Shown here piece by piece: positions 1 through 7,429 of a DNA stretch of 37,330 nt. The number at the start of each line of letters is the position of its first letter. Positions within the stretch are counted from its first letter, which is position 1. A program made the translations under genes and the position numbers. Source of the stretch: Pontibacter sp. E15-1. Its GTDB lineage: Bacteria > Bacteroidota > Bacteroidia > Cytophagales > Hymenobacteraceae. The stretch covers positions 1 through 37,330 of the forward strand of contig NZ_JAKVIR010000042.1 of the NCBI RefSeq assembly GCF_022601975.1, given 5' to 3'. Under the pieces are notes generated by a model. That model was not told the origin of the DNA. It did not search any database and saw nothing but the letters and a program-made list of their open reading frames with translations.

Positions 1-81
1 TTGTCTTCTCTTTTGCATAGGATAACAAGTTATAAATTTACACTTAAACTGCTGTCCTATTTGAGGGGTCCATTATACTTG

Positions 82-127
82 CATATAAAAAAGAGCTGTA
101 GTTAAGTTTCAGCCTAGCACACGCGCA
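82..127 (+). repeat. Imperfect direct repeat, copy 1
   Basis: Starts CATATAAAAAAG and runs through TTTCAGCCTA to CACACGCGC. A second copy with the same order of blocks is at 209-252, 127 bp further on, and the CACACGCGC block alone recurs at 347-365. The function is not known from sequence. Possible roles are recombinase or replication-protein binding near an element end. Confidence 0.6.
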
Positions 128-208
128 TCAGTGGCAATAGCATAGATAAACCTTAGCAAACATTAGCAATTTGATATATAATAACATGAGAAAACATGAG
201 TTTTTAGA

Positions 209-252
209 CATATAAAAAAGCTTGAATTGAATTTCAGCCTATCACACGCGCG
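209..252 (+). repeat. Imperfect direct repeat, copy 2
   Basis: Same block order as the copy at 82-127: CATATAAAAAAG, then TTTCAGCCTA, then CACACGCGCG. The spacing inside the unit is conserved within a few bases, and the differences are scattered substitutions, as expected of an old duplication or of repeated protein-binding sites. Confidence 0.6.
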
Positions 253-346
253 ATAAAAGTATAATGCTTAGGAATGGCAGGAAGCTAACAAAATAAAGCC
301 TTGTAAGGCTAAGTTGTAGCACTCAATAAAAGGTATTGAGTTTATG

Positions 347-365
347 GACATCACACGCGCGCGCC
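347..365 (+). repeat. Partial repeat, copy 3 (CACACGCGC core only)
   Basis: GACATCACACGCGCGCGCC carries the ACATCACACGCGCG core of copies 1 and 2 but not their TTTCAGCCTA block. It lies 97-100 bp beyond the equivalent core of copy 2, so the spacing is not regular. Confidence 0.45.
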
Positions 366-593
366 TAGCTATATGTTAATATTTGTTAATGCTCCCGCGC
401 GTATAGGGGGCATGAGTTAATCAGATTTTGAACTGGTTTTTGGAGTCCATAAAAGACAACTTTAGTAGTTAATTTCCTATGGTACAATGATTTTTTGTAA
501 CCAGTTTGTAACTCGTGCTTGCTTTATTGGTCTTAATGTGCTGTAAATCAATTGATTGTATAGAGGGTTAAATACACGCTCCTGGTACGATTT

Positions 594-620
594 AAAGCCC
601 CTTTTTAAGGGGTTTTTTTG
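594..620 (+). terminator. Terminator-like hairpin with T tract, no gene in front
   Basis: CCCCTT (598-603) and AAGGGG (607-612) form a stem with a three-base loop. It is flanked by an A run on the left and a seven-T run on the right, so it could stop transcription on the plus strand and weakly on the minus strand. No recognisable gene ends just before it, so it may close an unrecognised small RNA or a transcript from outside the window. Confidence 0.55.
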
Positions 621-809
621 TTGCCCCTGTTTTTACAGGACAACATTCAGACAACATTTCAAAATGAGTTCTAAGAACTCGACTATGGCTCCCCTGAAGC
701 AATAGAATCTGAAATACATTTTAATTTGCGAGAGTACGCAAATCTAGAGCATGGTTATTCTATATTTTGGATATATTCATTCAAACCTTAACCTGTCTGC
801 CTCATAGAA

Positions 810-1109
810 GTGATATGCCTTGAAGATGCTGCCTTTTATGCCCTGATTGACAAGGTGGTTGAGAGGATCAAGGAACAGAACAACATCAAAGAGGATAAGT
901 GGATTTCCGGTCAGGAGGCCATGCAGAAACTGCGTGTCAGCAGCAAGACCACGCTGCAAAAGCTGATAGACGAAGGGAAAATCCGGTTCAGCCAGCCGGA
1001 AAAGAAAATCATCCTGTATGTCAGCGATTCCATTCAGGCATATCTGGAACAGAACGCCTCGCATGGGGGAGAAGGCGGGAAGGAAACAGTTTCTGAGGGA
1101 CCTTTTTAA
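810..1109 (+). CDS. Excisionase-type helix-turn-helix protein
   Basis: A 99-residue protein of the small HTH family common in mobile and accessory DNA of Bacteroidota. The N-terminal half is a helical region (CLEDAAFYALIDKVVERIK). Residues about 30-60 hold the DNA-binding helix-turn-helix (KWISGQEAMQKL, then VSSKTTLQKLIDEGKI), followed by a short strand and a C-terminal helix, as in MerR/excisionase-like winged HTH folds. The start is uncertain: GTG at 810 has no obvious ribosome site, the frame is open from 792, and the residues just upstream (IEV) look like part of the family N-terminus, so an original ATG may have been lost. The C-terminus after about residue 85 is glycine-rich and atypical, and overlaps the next ORF. 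Likely a DNA-binding accessory factor; its target is unknown. Confidence 0.7.
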   Translation: MICLEDAAFYALIDKVVERIKEQNNIKEDKWISGQEAMQKLRVSSKTTLQKLIDEGKIRFSQPEKKIILYVSDSIQAYLEQNASHGGEGGKETVSEGPF

Positions 1110-1182
1110 GGAACGTCTGCCGGAATTGATCCAGAATGATCTCGATAAGAATATCGATCAATCCATCGAACCTAAGCTTTAA
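1063..1182 (+). CDS. Possible 39-residue protein overlapping the HTH gene
   Basis: An ATG at 1063 opens a 39-codon frame ending with TAA at 1180-1182. The first 47 bp overlap the end of the HTH gene in another frame. The predicted peptide is charged and helix-prone (FLRDLFKERLPELIQNDLDK) and has a natural-looking amino-acid mix, unlike a random frame. It is either a genuine translationally coupled small protein or the displaced C-terminus of the HTH protein after a frameshift. The family is not recognised. Confidence 0.4.
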   Translation: MGEKAGRKQFLRDLFKERLPELIQNDLDKNIDQSIEPKL

Positions 1183-1201
1183 AGCAGCTTCTTATAGATC
1201 A

Positions 1202-1274
1202 TGAGCCGATTAGAATTCCTATTCGGCTCAAATATTGTTTTTATTTGAGCTGAATAAGTGTTATATTCGGCTCA
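1202..1274. promoter_or_regulatory. Two matched palindromes, probable operator of the fic gene
   Basis: Palindrome 1 (1202-1230) has 12-bp arms, TGAGCCGATTAG and CTATTCGGCTCA, around 5 bp, with one mismatch. Palindrome 2 (1246-1274) has the same 12-5-12 geometry (TGAGCTGAATAA and ATATTCGGCTCA) with two mismatches. The two are 44 bp apart, about four helical turns. The last base of palindrome 2 is the A of the fic ATG, so a bound protein would block both promoter and start. The Fic protein ends in a winged-helix-like domain and is the natural candidate repressor. Confidence 0.75.
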
Positions 1275-2377
1275 TGACCTATAACTGGCAACAACCCGAC
1301 TGGACTGATTTCAGGTATGATTTAAGCGAAGTGGAAGATATGCTCTTCAGTTTTGCGGAGCAAACCGGACATGTCAGCGGCATGTTGAAGGCAATACCTG
1401 AAGATATCCAACTGGAAGCTGTGATTGATATCATGGTTGCCGAAGCGATTAAAACTTCAGAAATCGAGGGCGAGTATCTTAGCCGTCAGGATGTCGTTTC
1501 ATCTATCCGCAATAATCTTGGCCTTAACCAGACTCCTGAAGCCACTGAGGATAAGATGGCGCAAGGGGCTGGTGAATTAATGACCGATGCTCGTAAAACC
1601 TACGCCGAAGCCATAACTGAGGAAAAGCTTTTCCAATGGCACAAGATGCTATTGAAGGAAAACAAACGAATTAATGTCGGCATGTGGCGCAGTCATGAAG
1701 ACCCAATTCAGGTTATCTCGGGCGCACTTGGCAAGGGAAAAGTGCATTTTGAAGCCCCGCCTTCATCTCGCGTGTCGGAAGAAATGAACAGGTTTATCCA
1801 ATGGTTCAACGATACTGCCCCTGGAGGAAATAACGAGATAAAGAAAGGGCCTGTCAGATCAGCAATTTCACATTTGTATTTTGAAACCCTTCATGCCTTT
1901 GAAGATGGTAATGGCAGGATAGGCCGAGCCATTGCAGAAAAAGCCTTGTCACAAACATTAGGCCGCCCGGTGTTACTCAGTCTCTCAAAGACTATCGAGA
2001 CCGATAAGAAGTCGTATTATAGTGCCTTGGAACAGGCACAGAGAAGCAACGATATTACGCCCTGGATTAAATATTTTGTCGGCATTGTTTTGAAGTCACA
2101 GGAACAGGCAATCAGCCTTGTCGATTTCATCTTGATGAAATCGAAGTTCTTTGACCGGTTCAAGAACTCCTTAAATGAACGGCAGATAAAAGTTATAAGA
2201 AGGATGCTGGATGCCGGACCAGATGGTTTTGAAGGGGGTATGAATGCTAAAAAATACACATCCATTACAAAAGCGTCCAAAGCTACTGCTACAAGAGATC
2301 TGCACCATCTAATGGAATTAAGAGTGTTAATCCAGGAAGGTGGCGGCCGTAGTACCCGCTATCTTCTGCATATGTGA
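1274..2377 (+). CDS. Fic family protein (DUF4172 N-terminus, Fic domain, wHTH)
   Basis: A 367-residue Fic protein, a family that usually transfers AMP from ATP to hydroxyl groups of target proteins. The N-terminus (MTYNWQQPDW) matches the DUF4172 domain that opens this subfamily. That is why I start at 1274 and not at the in-frame ATG at 1235, which would add 13 atypical residues and run through the palindromes. The inhibitory-helix motif T-x3-E-G (TSEIEG) is at residues 61-66, so this is a class II, self-inhibited Fic protein. The catalytic loop HAFEDGNGRIGR is at 207-218 with His207, Asp211, Asn213 and Arg215 intact; Ala replaces the usual Pro after His. The C-terminal ~70 residues look like a winged helix that could bind DNA. 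Fic proteins of this type often stand alone in accessory DNA. Target unknown. Confidence 0.92.
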   Translation: MTYNWQQPDWTDFRYDLSEVEDMLFSFAEQTGHVSGMLKAIPEDIQLEAVIDIMVAEAIKTSEIEGEYLSRQDVVSSIRNNLGLNQTPEATEDKMAQGAGELMTDARKTYAEAITEEKLFQWHKMLLKENKRINVGMWRSHEDPIQVISGALGKGKVHFEAPPSSRVSEEMNRFIQWFNDTAPGGNNEIKKGPVRSAISHLYFETLHAFEDGNGRIGRAIAEKALSQTLGRPVLLSLSKTIETDKKSYYSALEQAQRSNDITPWIKYFVGIVLKSQEQAISLVDFILMKSKFFDRFKNSLNERQIKVIRRMLDAGPDGFEGGMNAKKYTSITKASKATATRDLHHLMELRVLIQEGGGRSTRYLLHM

Positions 2378-2498
2378 ATTCTTCCATTTATGATTTTAGT
2401 ATTCAAATTCCTAGTGGCATTTCTGGTCTGAATTGCAATCAGTTATGGCTTTCTTCTTTCGTATTTTGAAAGAAGAAAAGAAATATAGCTTATCGTAA

Positions 2499-2735
2499 GG
2501 CGCCACGGCGACAGCTGTCTGGTACCACAGCGCAAAGCTGGCGATGCCCCTGAGGTGGATGCTGCTGAGAGACCCGGAAGAGAAGCTGGCCCCGGTAGCG
2601 TTGCTTTGCACAGATGCTGGAAATGCTAAAGTCGAGCTTAGGGTAAGCAATCAAACAAAAGCCTACCAACAAGCCCAAGCTATTTCCCCGGACTTCAGGA
2701 ATACAAATTGCTCTACATACTATTTTAGTTTTTAA
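2499..2735 (+). pseudogene. Decayed transposase fragment (DDE type)
   Basis: In the frame of the ATG at 2544, the reading AVWYHSAKLA followed by LRWMLLRDP and VALLCTD matches the conserved core of a DDE transposase family, where WY-x-P-x-RWVLVRDP and ALLCTD are typical. The frame is closed by a stop at 2496-2498. The match fades after about 2625, and no terminal inverted repeats or second half are visible. This is a relic, not an active insertion sequence. It marks the region as having received mobile DNA. The exact IS family is not assigned. Confidence 0.6.
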
Positions 2736-3132
2736 ACGGTTATAGCTTTATGTTTAGTGAGATAACACACTTTAGAAGTTTTCAGATCGTAAAGCCTACT
2801 CCTCTACCGCAAATATGCATCCTCCCTTTATTACTATCATCTAGCGATTTGAGTTCGCACGCAAAACACAGGCATTGGCTAAAATAATTGCTTTTAAATC
2901 GCAAAAACTTAAAACCCTTTATTTTAAAGGCCCGTATTCAGGCAGTCATGTGTTATATTGTTATGATTATATGAATGAGATAAAAAATTAGCTTACAGAC
3001 TCCTCTCCCTGTAGCCAGGATGTATTCTACTATAAGAATATAGTATAGCATTAAATCTGTTATATACCCCCGCTTCGTACGCTTAACATCTCCTTAATTT
3101 TACCAACTTAATTTCTTTTACCTCAAACACCC
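2736..3132. other. Non-coding stretch before the lipoprotein gene
   Basis: AT-rich sequence with no supportable gene. No clear TAnnTTTG promoter box or strong hairpin was seen. The end near 3090-3130 is pyrimidine-rich and leads directly into the lipoprotein start. Confidence 0.4.
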
Positions 3133-3621
3133 ATGAAAAATCTTCTGATTTTACCCTTACTTGTGTTTTTGTTTTTAACAGGCTGTAAAGACAAAGATGA
3201 CCCTCAACCTGCCACAGGAAAAACGCTGATAGCTTTTGACGTAAAGAAAGATGTCAAATACTCTTCCGGTGCTGTGAAACGAGAGCCAGTGTCGGCCATC
3301 GTGCATGTATGGCCAGCCGAGAACCAGGATTTTGACGTGCAAGCCTCTGGCTCAGATATTTACCTGGGGTACGCCTACGATAAAATCTCAGGCAAATCTA
3401 AAACTGCCAAATACGGTGCCGTTGGCTCTCGCATGAACGAGCAAATCAAGCCAGGAAAGTACTTCATTTATGTTGTGCTGAAGAAATCGTCTGAGACTGG
3501 TAGCCTTGCCTATTCTTACCGATACTTTGAGGTGAAGGAGGGAGAGACCGTCACGCTTCAGAAAACTTTCAGCCACGATGTGCCTTCAGAAACATTTGAA
3601 GAGTGGGATAAGAACAAATAA
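3133..3621 (+). CDS. Small lipoprotein of unknown function
   Basis: A 162-residue protein with a lipoprotein signal: charged start (MKN), a hydrophobic run, and the lipobox LTGC with the modified Cys at about residue 18, followed by KDKDD. The acidic residues after the Cys resemble surface-export signals of Bacteroidota lipoproteins. The rest is a soluble, beta-rich looking domain of about 130 residues without a motif I recognise. It stands alone on the plus strand between the accessory strip and the minus-strand rod-shape operon, and shares the downstream hairpin at 3667-3718 with rodA. Lipoprotein call is firm; function is unknown. Confidence 0.8.
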   Translation: MKNLLILPLLVFLFLTGCKDKDDPQPATGKTLIAFDVKKDVKYSSGAVKREPVSAIVHVWPAENQDFDVQASGSDIYLGYAYDKISGKSKTAKYGAVGSRMNEQIKPGKYFIYVVLKKSSETGSLAYSYRYFEVKEGETVTLQKTFSHDVPSETFEEWDKNK

Positions 3622-3666
3622 TCGCTGTAACCCTCGCACATTCCTTTATTTGAAAATATTTCTTTA

Positions 3667-3718
3667 AAAGGCATCCCCCTGTGTAGCTAACACAAGCTGC
3701 ACAGGGGGATGCCTTTTT
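3667..3718. terminator. Bidirectional terminator between lipoprotein gene and rodA
   Basis: AAAGGCATCCCCCTGTG and CACAGGGGGATGCCTTT are perfect inverted arms around a 16-base loop, with A and T tracts on the outer sides. The hairpin sits between two converging genes and can stop both. Confidence 0.9.
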
Positions 3719-3734
3719 GGTGGCAGGGTTGCCT

Positions 3735-5069
3735 TTACCGCGCCAGGTCCTGGCTGCGGTTGGCGTCGATGGCGATGAGAATGAACAGCAGGATGGTAAA
3801 AGACCACAGCGAAGAACCGCCGTAGCTGAAAAAGGGCAGCGGAATGCCCACCACCGGGGCCAGCCCAATGGTCATCCCCACGTTCACGAGGAAGTGGAAG
3901 AAGATGATGGACGCCACACAGTAGCCATAGGCCCGACCGAAAACAGATTTTTGCCGTTCTGCCACCATCACGACCCGGATCATCAGGAACATGAAAAGGC
4001 CGATGAGCACAGTGCTGCCCACCCAGCCCTGCTCCTCGCCAATGGTACAAAAAATGAAGTCGGTGCTCTGCTCAGGCACAAAATCGAACTTGGTCTGCGT
4101 GCCTTCCAGAAAGCCTTTCCCCCAGAAACCGCCGGAGCCGATGGCTATCTTGGACTGTGTTACGTTCCAGCCGAAGCCCAGCGGGTCTGCCTCCGGGTTA
4201 ATAAGCGCCTTAATGCGGTTCTGCTGATGCGGCTGCAGCACGTTGTTCACGAAGAAGTCCACGCTGAAAATCATACCCACCACCAGCACCCACAGGGCCA
4301 TCATCGTTTTATAGCGGCGCAGGAGGCGATAATCCAGCCAGGTGGCCAGCGCGAGCAGCACCGTAATGGCCAAGATCAGGTATAGCTTCGGAACCAGCAG
4401 CGTGAGGATGAAGACAGCGGCCACCGACCCCCCGATAATCAGGATGAGCGGCGAGATGCCCTCACGGAAGTAGGCCAGGATAAACGCGGCAAACACCAGC
4501 GCCGAGCCCGTCTCGTTCTGCAGGATAATGATGGCCGGTGGCAGCAGCGTGATAGCGGCCAGCTTCATCTGGTCAGCGAAATTCTGCTGGCGAAGGTTTA
4601 CGGTGCTCAGAAACTTGGAGGCGGCCAGGGCGGTGGCAAATTTGGCCAGCTCGGCAGGCTGCAGCCGGATGCCCCCGCCCAAATCAAGCCAGGACCTGGA
4701 GCCGGCAATCGGCTTTGCCACGGCTAGCGTGACCAGCAGCAGCAGGATGATGGCGCCGTAAATGGGGTATGCCAGGTGCTCATACACTTTGTAGTCCACT
4801 ACCAGAAGCACAATGATGAGTATCAGCGAGGCCGCGATCCATACCAGCTGCTTGCCGGAGTTGATGTCGAAGCTCATGATGTTCACCACATTGTCGGGGC
4901 TGTAGACGGCGGCGTAGATGTTCATCCAGCCCAGGCCCACCAGCAGGAAGTAGAGCAGGATGGTGACCCAGTCGATGTTCTGGAGCATGTGGCTGCCCGA
5001 GGCGTGCCTGCCAGGCGTGGCTGACATGCCGATTCTGCTGCTTCCAAGTATTTTCTGCTCTACACCCAT
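3735..5069 (-). CDS. rodA: RodA, SEDS peptidoglycan glycosyltransferase
   Basis: A 444-residue polytopic inner-membrane protein of the SEDS family, which polymerises lipid II into glycan strands for side-wall growth together with PBP2. About ten hydrophobic segments are visible. The family signatures are present: RSWLDLGGGIRLQPAEL in the middle, and toward the end EQGWVGS and PLPFFSYGGSS. The last gene of mreBCD-mrdA-rodA, starting 3 bp after the mrdA stop, so translation is probably coupled. The ATG at 5069 gives an unusually long soluble N-terminus (about 27 residues, rich in Gly and Ser) before the first membrane segment; a start at MLQNIDW (27 codons later) would match many RodA proteins better. 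Confidence 0.95.
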   Translation of the reverse strand: MGVEQKILGSSRIGMSATPGRHASGSHMLQNIDWVTILLYFLLVGLGWMNIYAAVYSPDNVVNIMSFDINSGKQLVWIAASLILIIVLLVVDYKVYEHLAYPIYGAIILLLLVTLAVAKPIAGSRSWLDLGGGIRLQPAELAKFATALAASKFLSTVNLRQQNFADQMKLAAITLLPPAIIILQNETGSALVFAAFILAYFREGISPLILIIGGSVAAVFILTLLVPKLYLILAITVLLALATWLDYRLLRRYKTMMALWVLVVGMIFSVDFFVNNVLQPHQQNRIKALINPEADPLGFGWNVTQSKIAIGSGGFWGKGFLEGTQTKFDFVPEQSTDFIFCTIGEEQGWVGSTVLIGLFMFLMIRVVMVAERQKSVFGRAYGYCVASIIFFHFLVNVGMTIGLAPVVGIPLPFFSYGGSSLWSFTILLFILIAIDANRSQDLAR

Positions 5070-5072
5070 CCG

Positions 5073-6899
5073 TTAGTCAATATTCAGGTATTCCCGGCTC
5101 AGCACCCAGTCTTCCATTCGTTTTCTGGAGACGGAGTCTGTCAGGTACTTCTCAATCATCAGGCCTGCGATCGGGGCTGCCGACTGGGCGCCGAAGCCCG
5201 CGTTCTCCACATACACCGCAATCGCGATCTTGGGGTCATCCTTCGGGGCGAACGCCACAAACACGGCGTGGTCCTTGCCCTGGGGGTTCTCGGCCGTGCC
5301 TGTTTTGCCGCATACCTCAATCCCCAATTTTTCGAGGGAGGCGTTGCGGCCTGTGCCAGACTTCACCACGGCGGCCATACCGTCTACCACAGGGGTGAAG
5401 TGACGGGCTTCCACTGCCGTAAAATGGCGCTGCTGATACTCCGGCTTCGGTTTGCCGTTCTCCCCAATCGAGCGGATGATGTGCGGAGTGATGTAATAGC
5501 CTCTGTTGGCGATCGTGGCCATGAAGTTGGCCATCTGCAGCGGCGTCACGCCCAACTCGCCCTGCCCGATGCTAAGCGAGTAGATGGTGGAGTATTTCCA
5601 CCGGTTCTGGCCATACACGCGGTCATACATGGCCGGCGAGGCCACAATGCCTTTCTTCTCGTTCGGGAGGTCGATGCCCAGCTCTACACCGAAGCCGAAG
5701 GTGGTAATTTGCTCACGCCAGTTGGCAAGGCCGATCGAGGTGTCCTTAAACGTGTTGCTGGACTTGCCCTGGTTCACCTCTGCCCGGAACACCTGGTAAA
5801 AATAAGGGTTGCAGGAGGTTTGGATGGCGATGCTCAGGTTGGTGGGGGCCGCGTGCGCGTGCGAGCACTTGACCAGGCTCTGGTTGCAGGGGAAACCTGT
5901 GTTTGGGGTGATGATGCCGTCCTGAAGCGCCACAAGGGCCTGCGCCAGCTTAAAGATGGACCCGGGCGGGTTGCTGCTCGCCATTACGGGGCGGTTAAAC
6001 ATGGTCTTGTTCGGCTCACTCAGCAGGGCCATATAGTTCTTGCCGTAGTCTTTTCCGGTAAACAGGTTGGGGTCGTAGAAGGGGGCGGAAACATAGGCCA
6101 GCACCTCGCCGGTTTTCGGCTCGATGGCCACCACGCTGCCCTTAGCCCCGTTCATCAGGAACTCGCCATACTGCTGCAAATCAAGGTCGATGGTGCTGAC
6201 CAGGTTCTTGCCGGCCACCGACAGGGTGTCGTAAGCACCGTCTTTAAACGAGCCTTTTTCCACGCCGCGCACGTTCACCATCTTGTACTTCACGCCGCGC
6301 TTGCCCATCAGGTACTGCTCATACTCCAGTTCAATGCCGCTCTTGCCAATATAGTCGCCGGGGCGGTAGCCGCTGTAGGCAGAGTCCTCGAGCTGGCGCG
6401 GACTGATCTCGGCGATATAGCCCAGCGCGTGCGCAAGGCTTTGGTGCGGGTAGCCGCGTGCCGTTCGGGCGTTGATGTAAAAGCCGGGGAAATCGATCAG
6501 GTTATCCTGAATGCGGGCAAACTCCTGGGTGCTGAGTTTCTGGTAAAAGGCGGAGGGCTGCACGTAGGAGTAGGCGCGCGCTTTCTTCAGGCGCTCCCGC
6601 ACCTCTTCCAAAGGCAGGTCGAGTAGTTGTTGGAGGCGCAGCGTATCGATGTTCTTCGCCTCTTTGGGCACCACCATCAGGTCGTACACGGGCGTGTTCT
6701 GCACTAGCAGCTTCCCGTTCCGGTCGTAGATCAGGCCGCGGAAGGGATACTGGACCACGGATTTGATGGCGTTGGTTTCGGCGGCCTGCTTGTAGCTGCT
6801 GTCCACCACCTGGATGTAGAACAGGCGCAGGGCAAAAATGGCACCTACAAGTATAAAGATGCCCTGAATGACGTATTTTCGGTTTTCTAAGTAGTTCAT
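5073..6899 (-). CDS. mrdA: Penicillin-binding protein 2 (elongasome transpeptidase)
   Basis: A 608-residue class B PBP that cross-links peptidoglycan in the rod-elongation complex. It has one N-terminal membrane helix (about residues 9-30), a PBP dimerisation domain and a transpeptidase domain. The three active-site motifs are intact: S314-I-F-K317 (nucleophile Ser314), S362-C-N364, and K532-T-G-T535. The second motif has Cys between Ser and Asn, so it is SCN. The gene overlaps mreD by 4 bp and precedes rodA by 3 bp, the classic PBP2-RodA pairing. Confidence 0.96.
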   Translation of the reverse strand: MNYLENRKYVIQGIFILVGAIFALRLFYIQVVDSSYKQAAETNAIKSVVQYPFRGLIYDRNGKLLVQNTPVYDLMVVPKEAKNIDTLRLQQLLDLPLEEVRERLKKARAYSYVQPSAFYQKLSTQEFARIQDNLIDFPGFYINARTARGYPHQSLAHALGYIAEISPRQLEDSAYSGYRPGDYIGKSGIELEYEQYLMGKRGVKYKMVNVRGVEKGSFKDGAYDTLSVAGKNLVSTIDLDLQQYGEFLMNGAKGSVVAIEPKTGEVLAYVSAPFYDPNLFTGKDYGKNYMALLSEPNKTMFNRPVMASSNPPGSIFKLAQALVALQDGIITPNTGFPCNQSLVKCSHAHAAPTNLSIAIQTSCNPYFYQVFRAEVNQGKSSNTFKDTSIGLANWREQITTFGFGVELGIDLPNEKKGIVASPAMYDRVYGQNRWKYSTIYSLSIGQGELGVTPLQMANFMATIANRGYYITPHIIRSIGENGKPKPEYQQRHFTAVEARHFTPVVDGMAAVVKSGTGRNASLEKLGIEVCGKTGTAENPQGKDHAVFVAFAPKDDPKIAIAVYVENAGFGAQSAAPIAGLMIEKYLTDSVSRKRMEDWVLSREYLNID

Positions 6900-7429
6900 C
6901 GGTAATCTATCCGCGCTCTCTTTGGCGAAAAGAACAGGAGTTGAAGAATCACGATTAATATGCCCGTGAAGAAGGTGCTGAAGAGGATCTTGCCTAATGT
7001 GTACAAAGCCGTCTGGAAATTAATGGTCTCCAGAAAGAACACTGCCGCGTGGTGAAACACGATCAGCGAAAACGAATAGACCAGAAACCAGCGCCACCCC
7101 ATCACGTGGATGTTAACGGAATCACTGCTGTCGTAACCGTCTCGCGGTGTCAGAAGGTTCAAAACGTGGGGCCTTAAAAATGCCAGTAGCACACTGGCCG
7201 CGGCATGGATGCCCACTGTGTCGTAAAACATGTCCACCGTGAACCCCGTGGCAAAGCCCAGCACGAGCAGCCATACCCTGTTTATACCCAGCGGCAGGAA
7301 GAGCAGAAACGCCACGTAGATAAAGCAAAAGCCAGTTCCGAAGAGCACCAGGTTATCCAGCAGCAGGATTTGCAGCGCCACAAACAGAATAAACTGCACG
7401 ATATTTTTTATACCAAAGCTATTGCTCAT
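6896..7429 (-). CDS. mreD: Rod shape-determining protein MreD
   Basis: A 177-residue inner-membrane protein with about five or six hydrophobic segments and few charged residues except at the C-terminus (FFSPKRARIDYR). MreD is poorly conserved in sequence, so the call rests on size, topology and position: it overlaps mreC by 11 bp upstream and mrdA by 4 bp downstream. It links MreC and the cytoplasmic MreB filament to the PBP2-RodA synthase. Confidence 0.9.
   Translation of the reverse strand: MSNSFGIKNIVQFILFVALQILLLDNLVLFGTGFCFIYVAFLLFLPLGINRVWLLVLGFATGFTVDMFYDTVGIHAAASVLLAFLRPHVLNLLTPRDGYDSSDSVNIHVMGWRWFLVYSFSLIVFHHAAVFFLETINFQTALYTLGKILFSTFFTGILIVILQLLFFSPKRARIDYR

Larger units (their letters stand above)
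1..791. other. Gene-free AT-rich segment at left edge
   Basis: No open reading frame here resembles a protein I know. The stretch is visibly AT-rich compared with the core genes from 3.7 kb onward. It holds three imperfect copies of a CACACGCGC-containing repeat (82-127, 209-252, 347-365), a rho-independent terminator-like hairpin near 594-620 and a second small hairpin at 620-644. A 7-bp inverted repeat (ATTTGCG, 724-730, and CGCAAAT, 737-743) lies upstream of the HTH gene and could be its operator. The composition fits the flank of an integrated element, but no integrase is present inside the window. Confidence 0.5.

Noticed and set aside
82..365. CRISPR array
   Set aside because: Only three imperfect, unevenly spaced copies with no conserved palindromic repeat and no cas genes.
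564..590. Sequence resembling the 3' end of a tRNA ahead of the terminator at 594
   Set aside because: The GGTTAAATAC stretch recalls a T arm, but no acceptor stem, no CCA and no cloverleaf upstream could be folded.
664..705. 13-codon ORF (MSSKNSTMAPLKQ)
   Set aside because: Too short to support, with no ribosome site or context.
777..1064. Minus-strand ORF opposite the HTH gene
   Set aside because: Antisense to a protein with a clear HTH pattern.
5268..6626. Plus-strand ORF of 452 codons
   Set aside because: It lies antisense to the intact mrdA gene, whose active-site motifs are all present. The ORF product is His/Val/Gly/Ala-rich and low in diversity, as expected of a shadow frame in GC-rich DNA.
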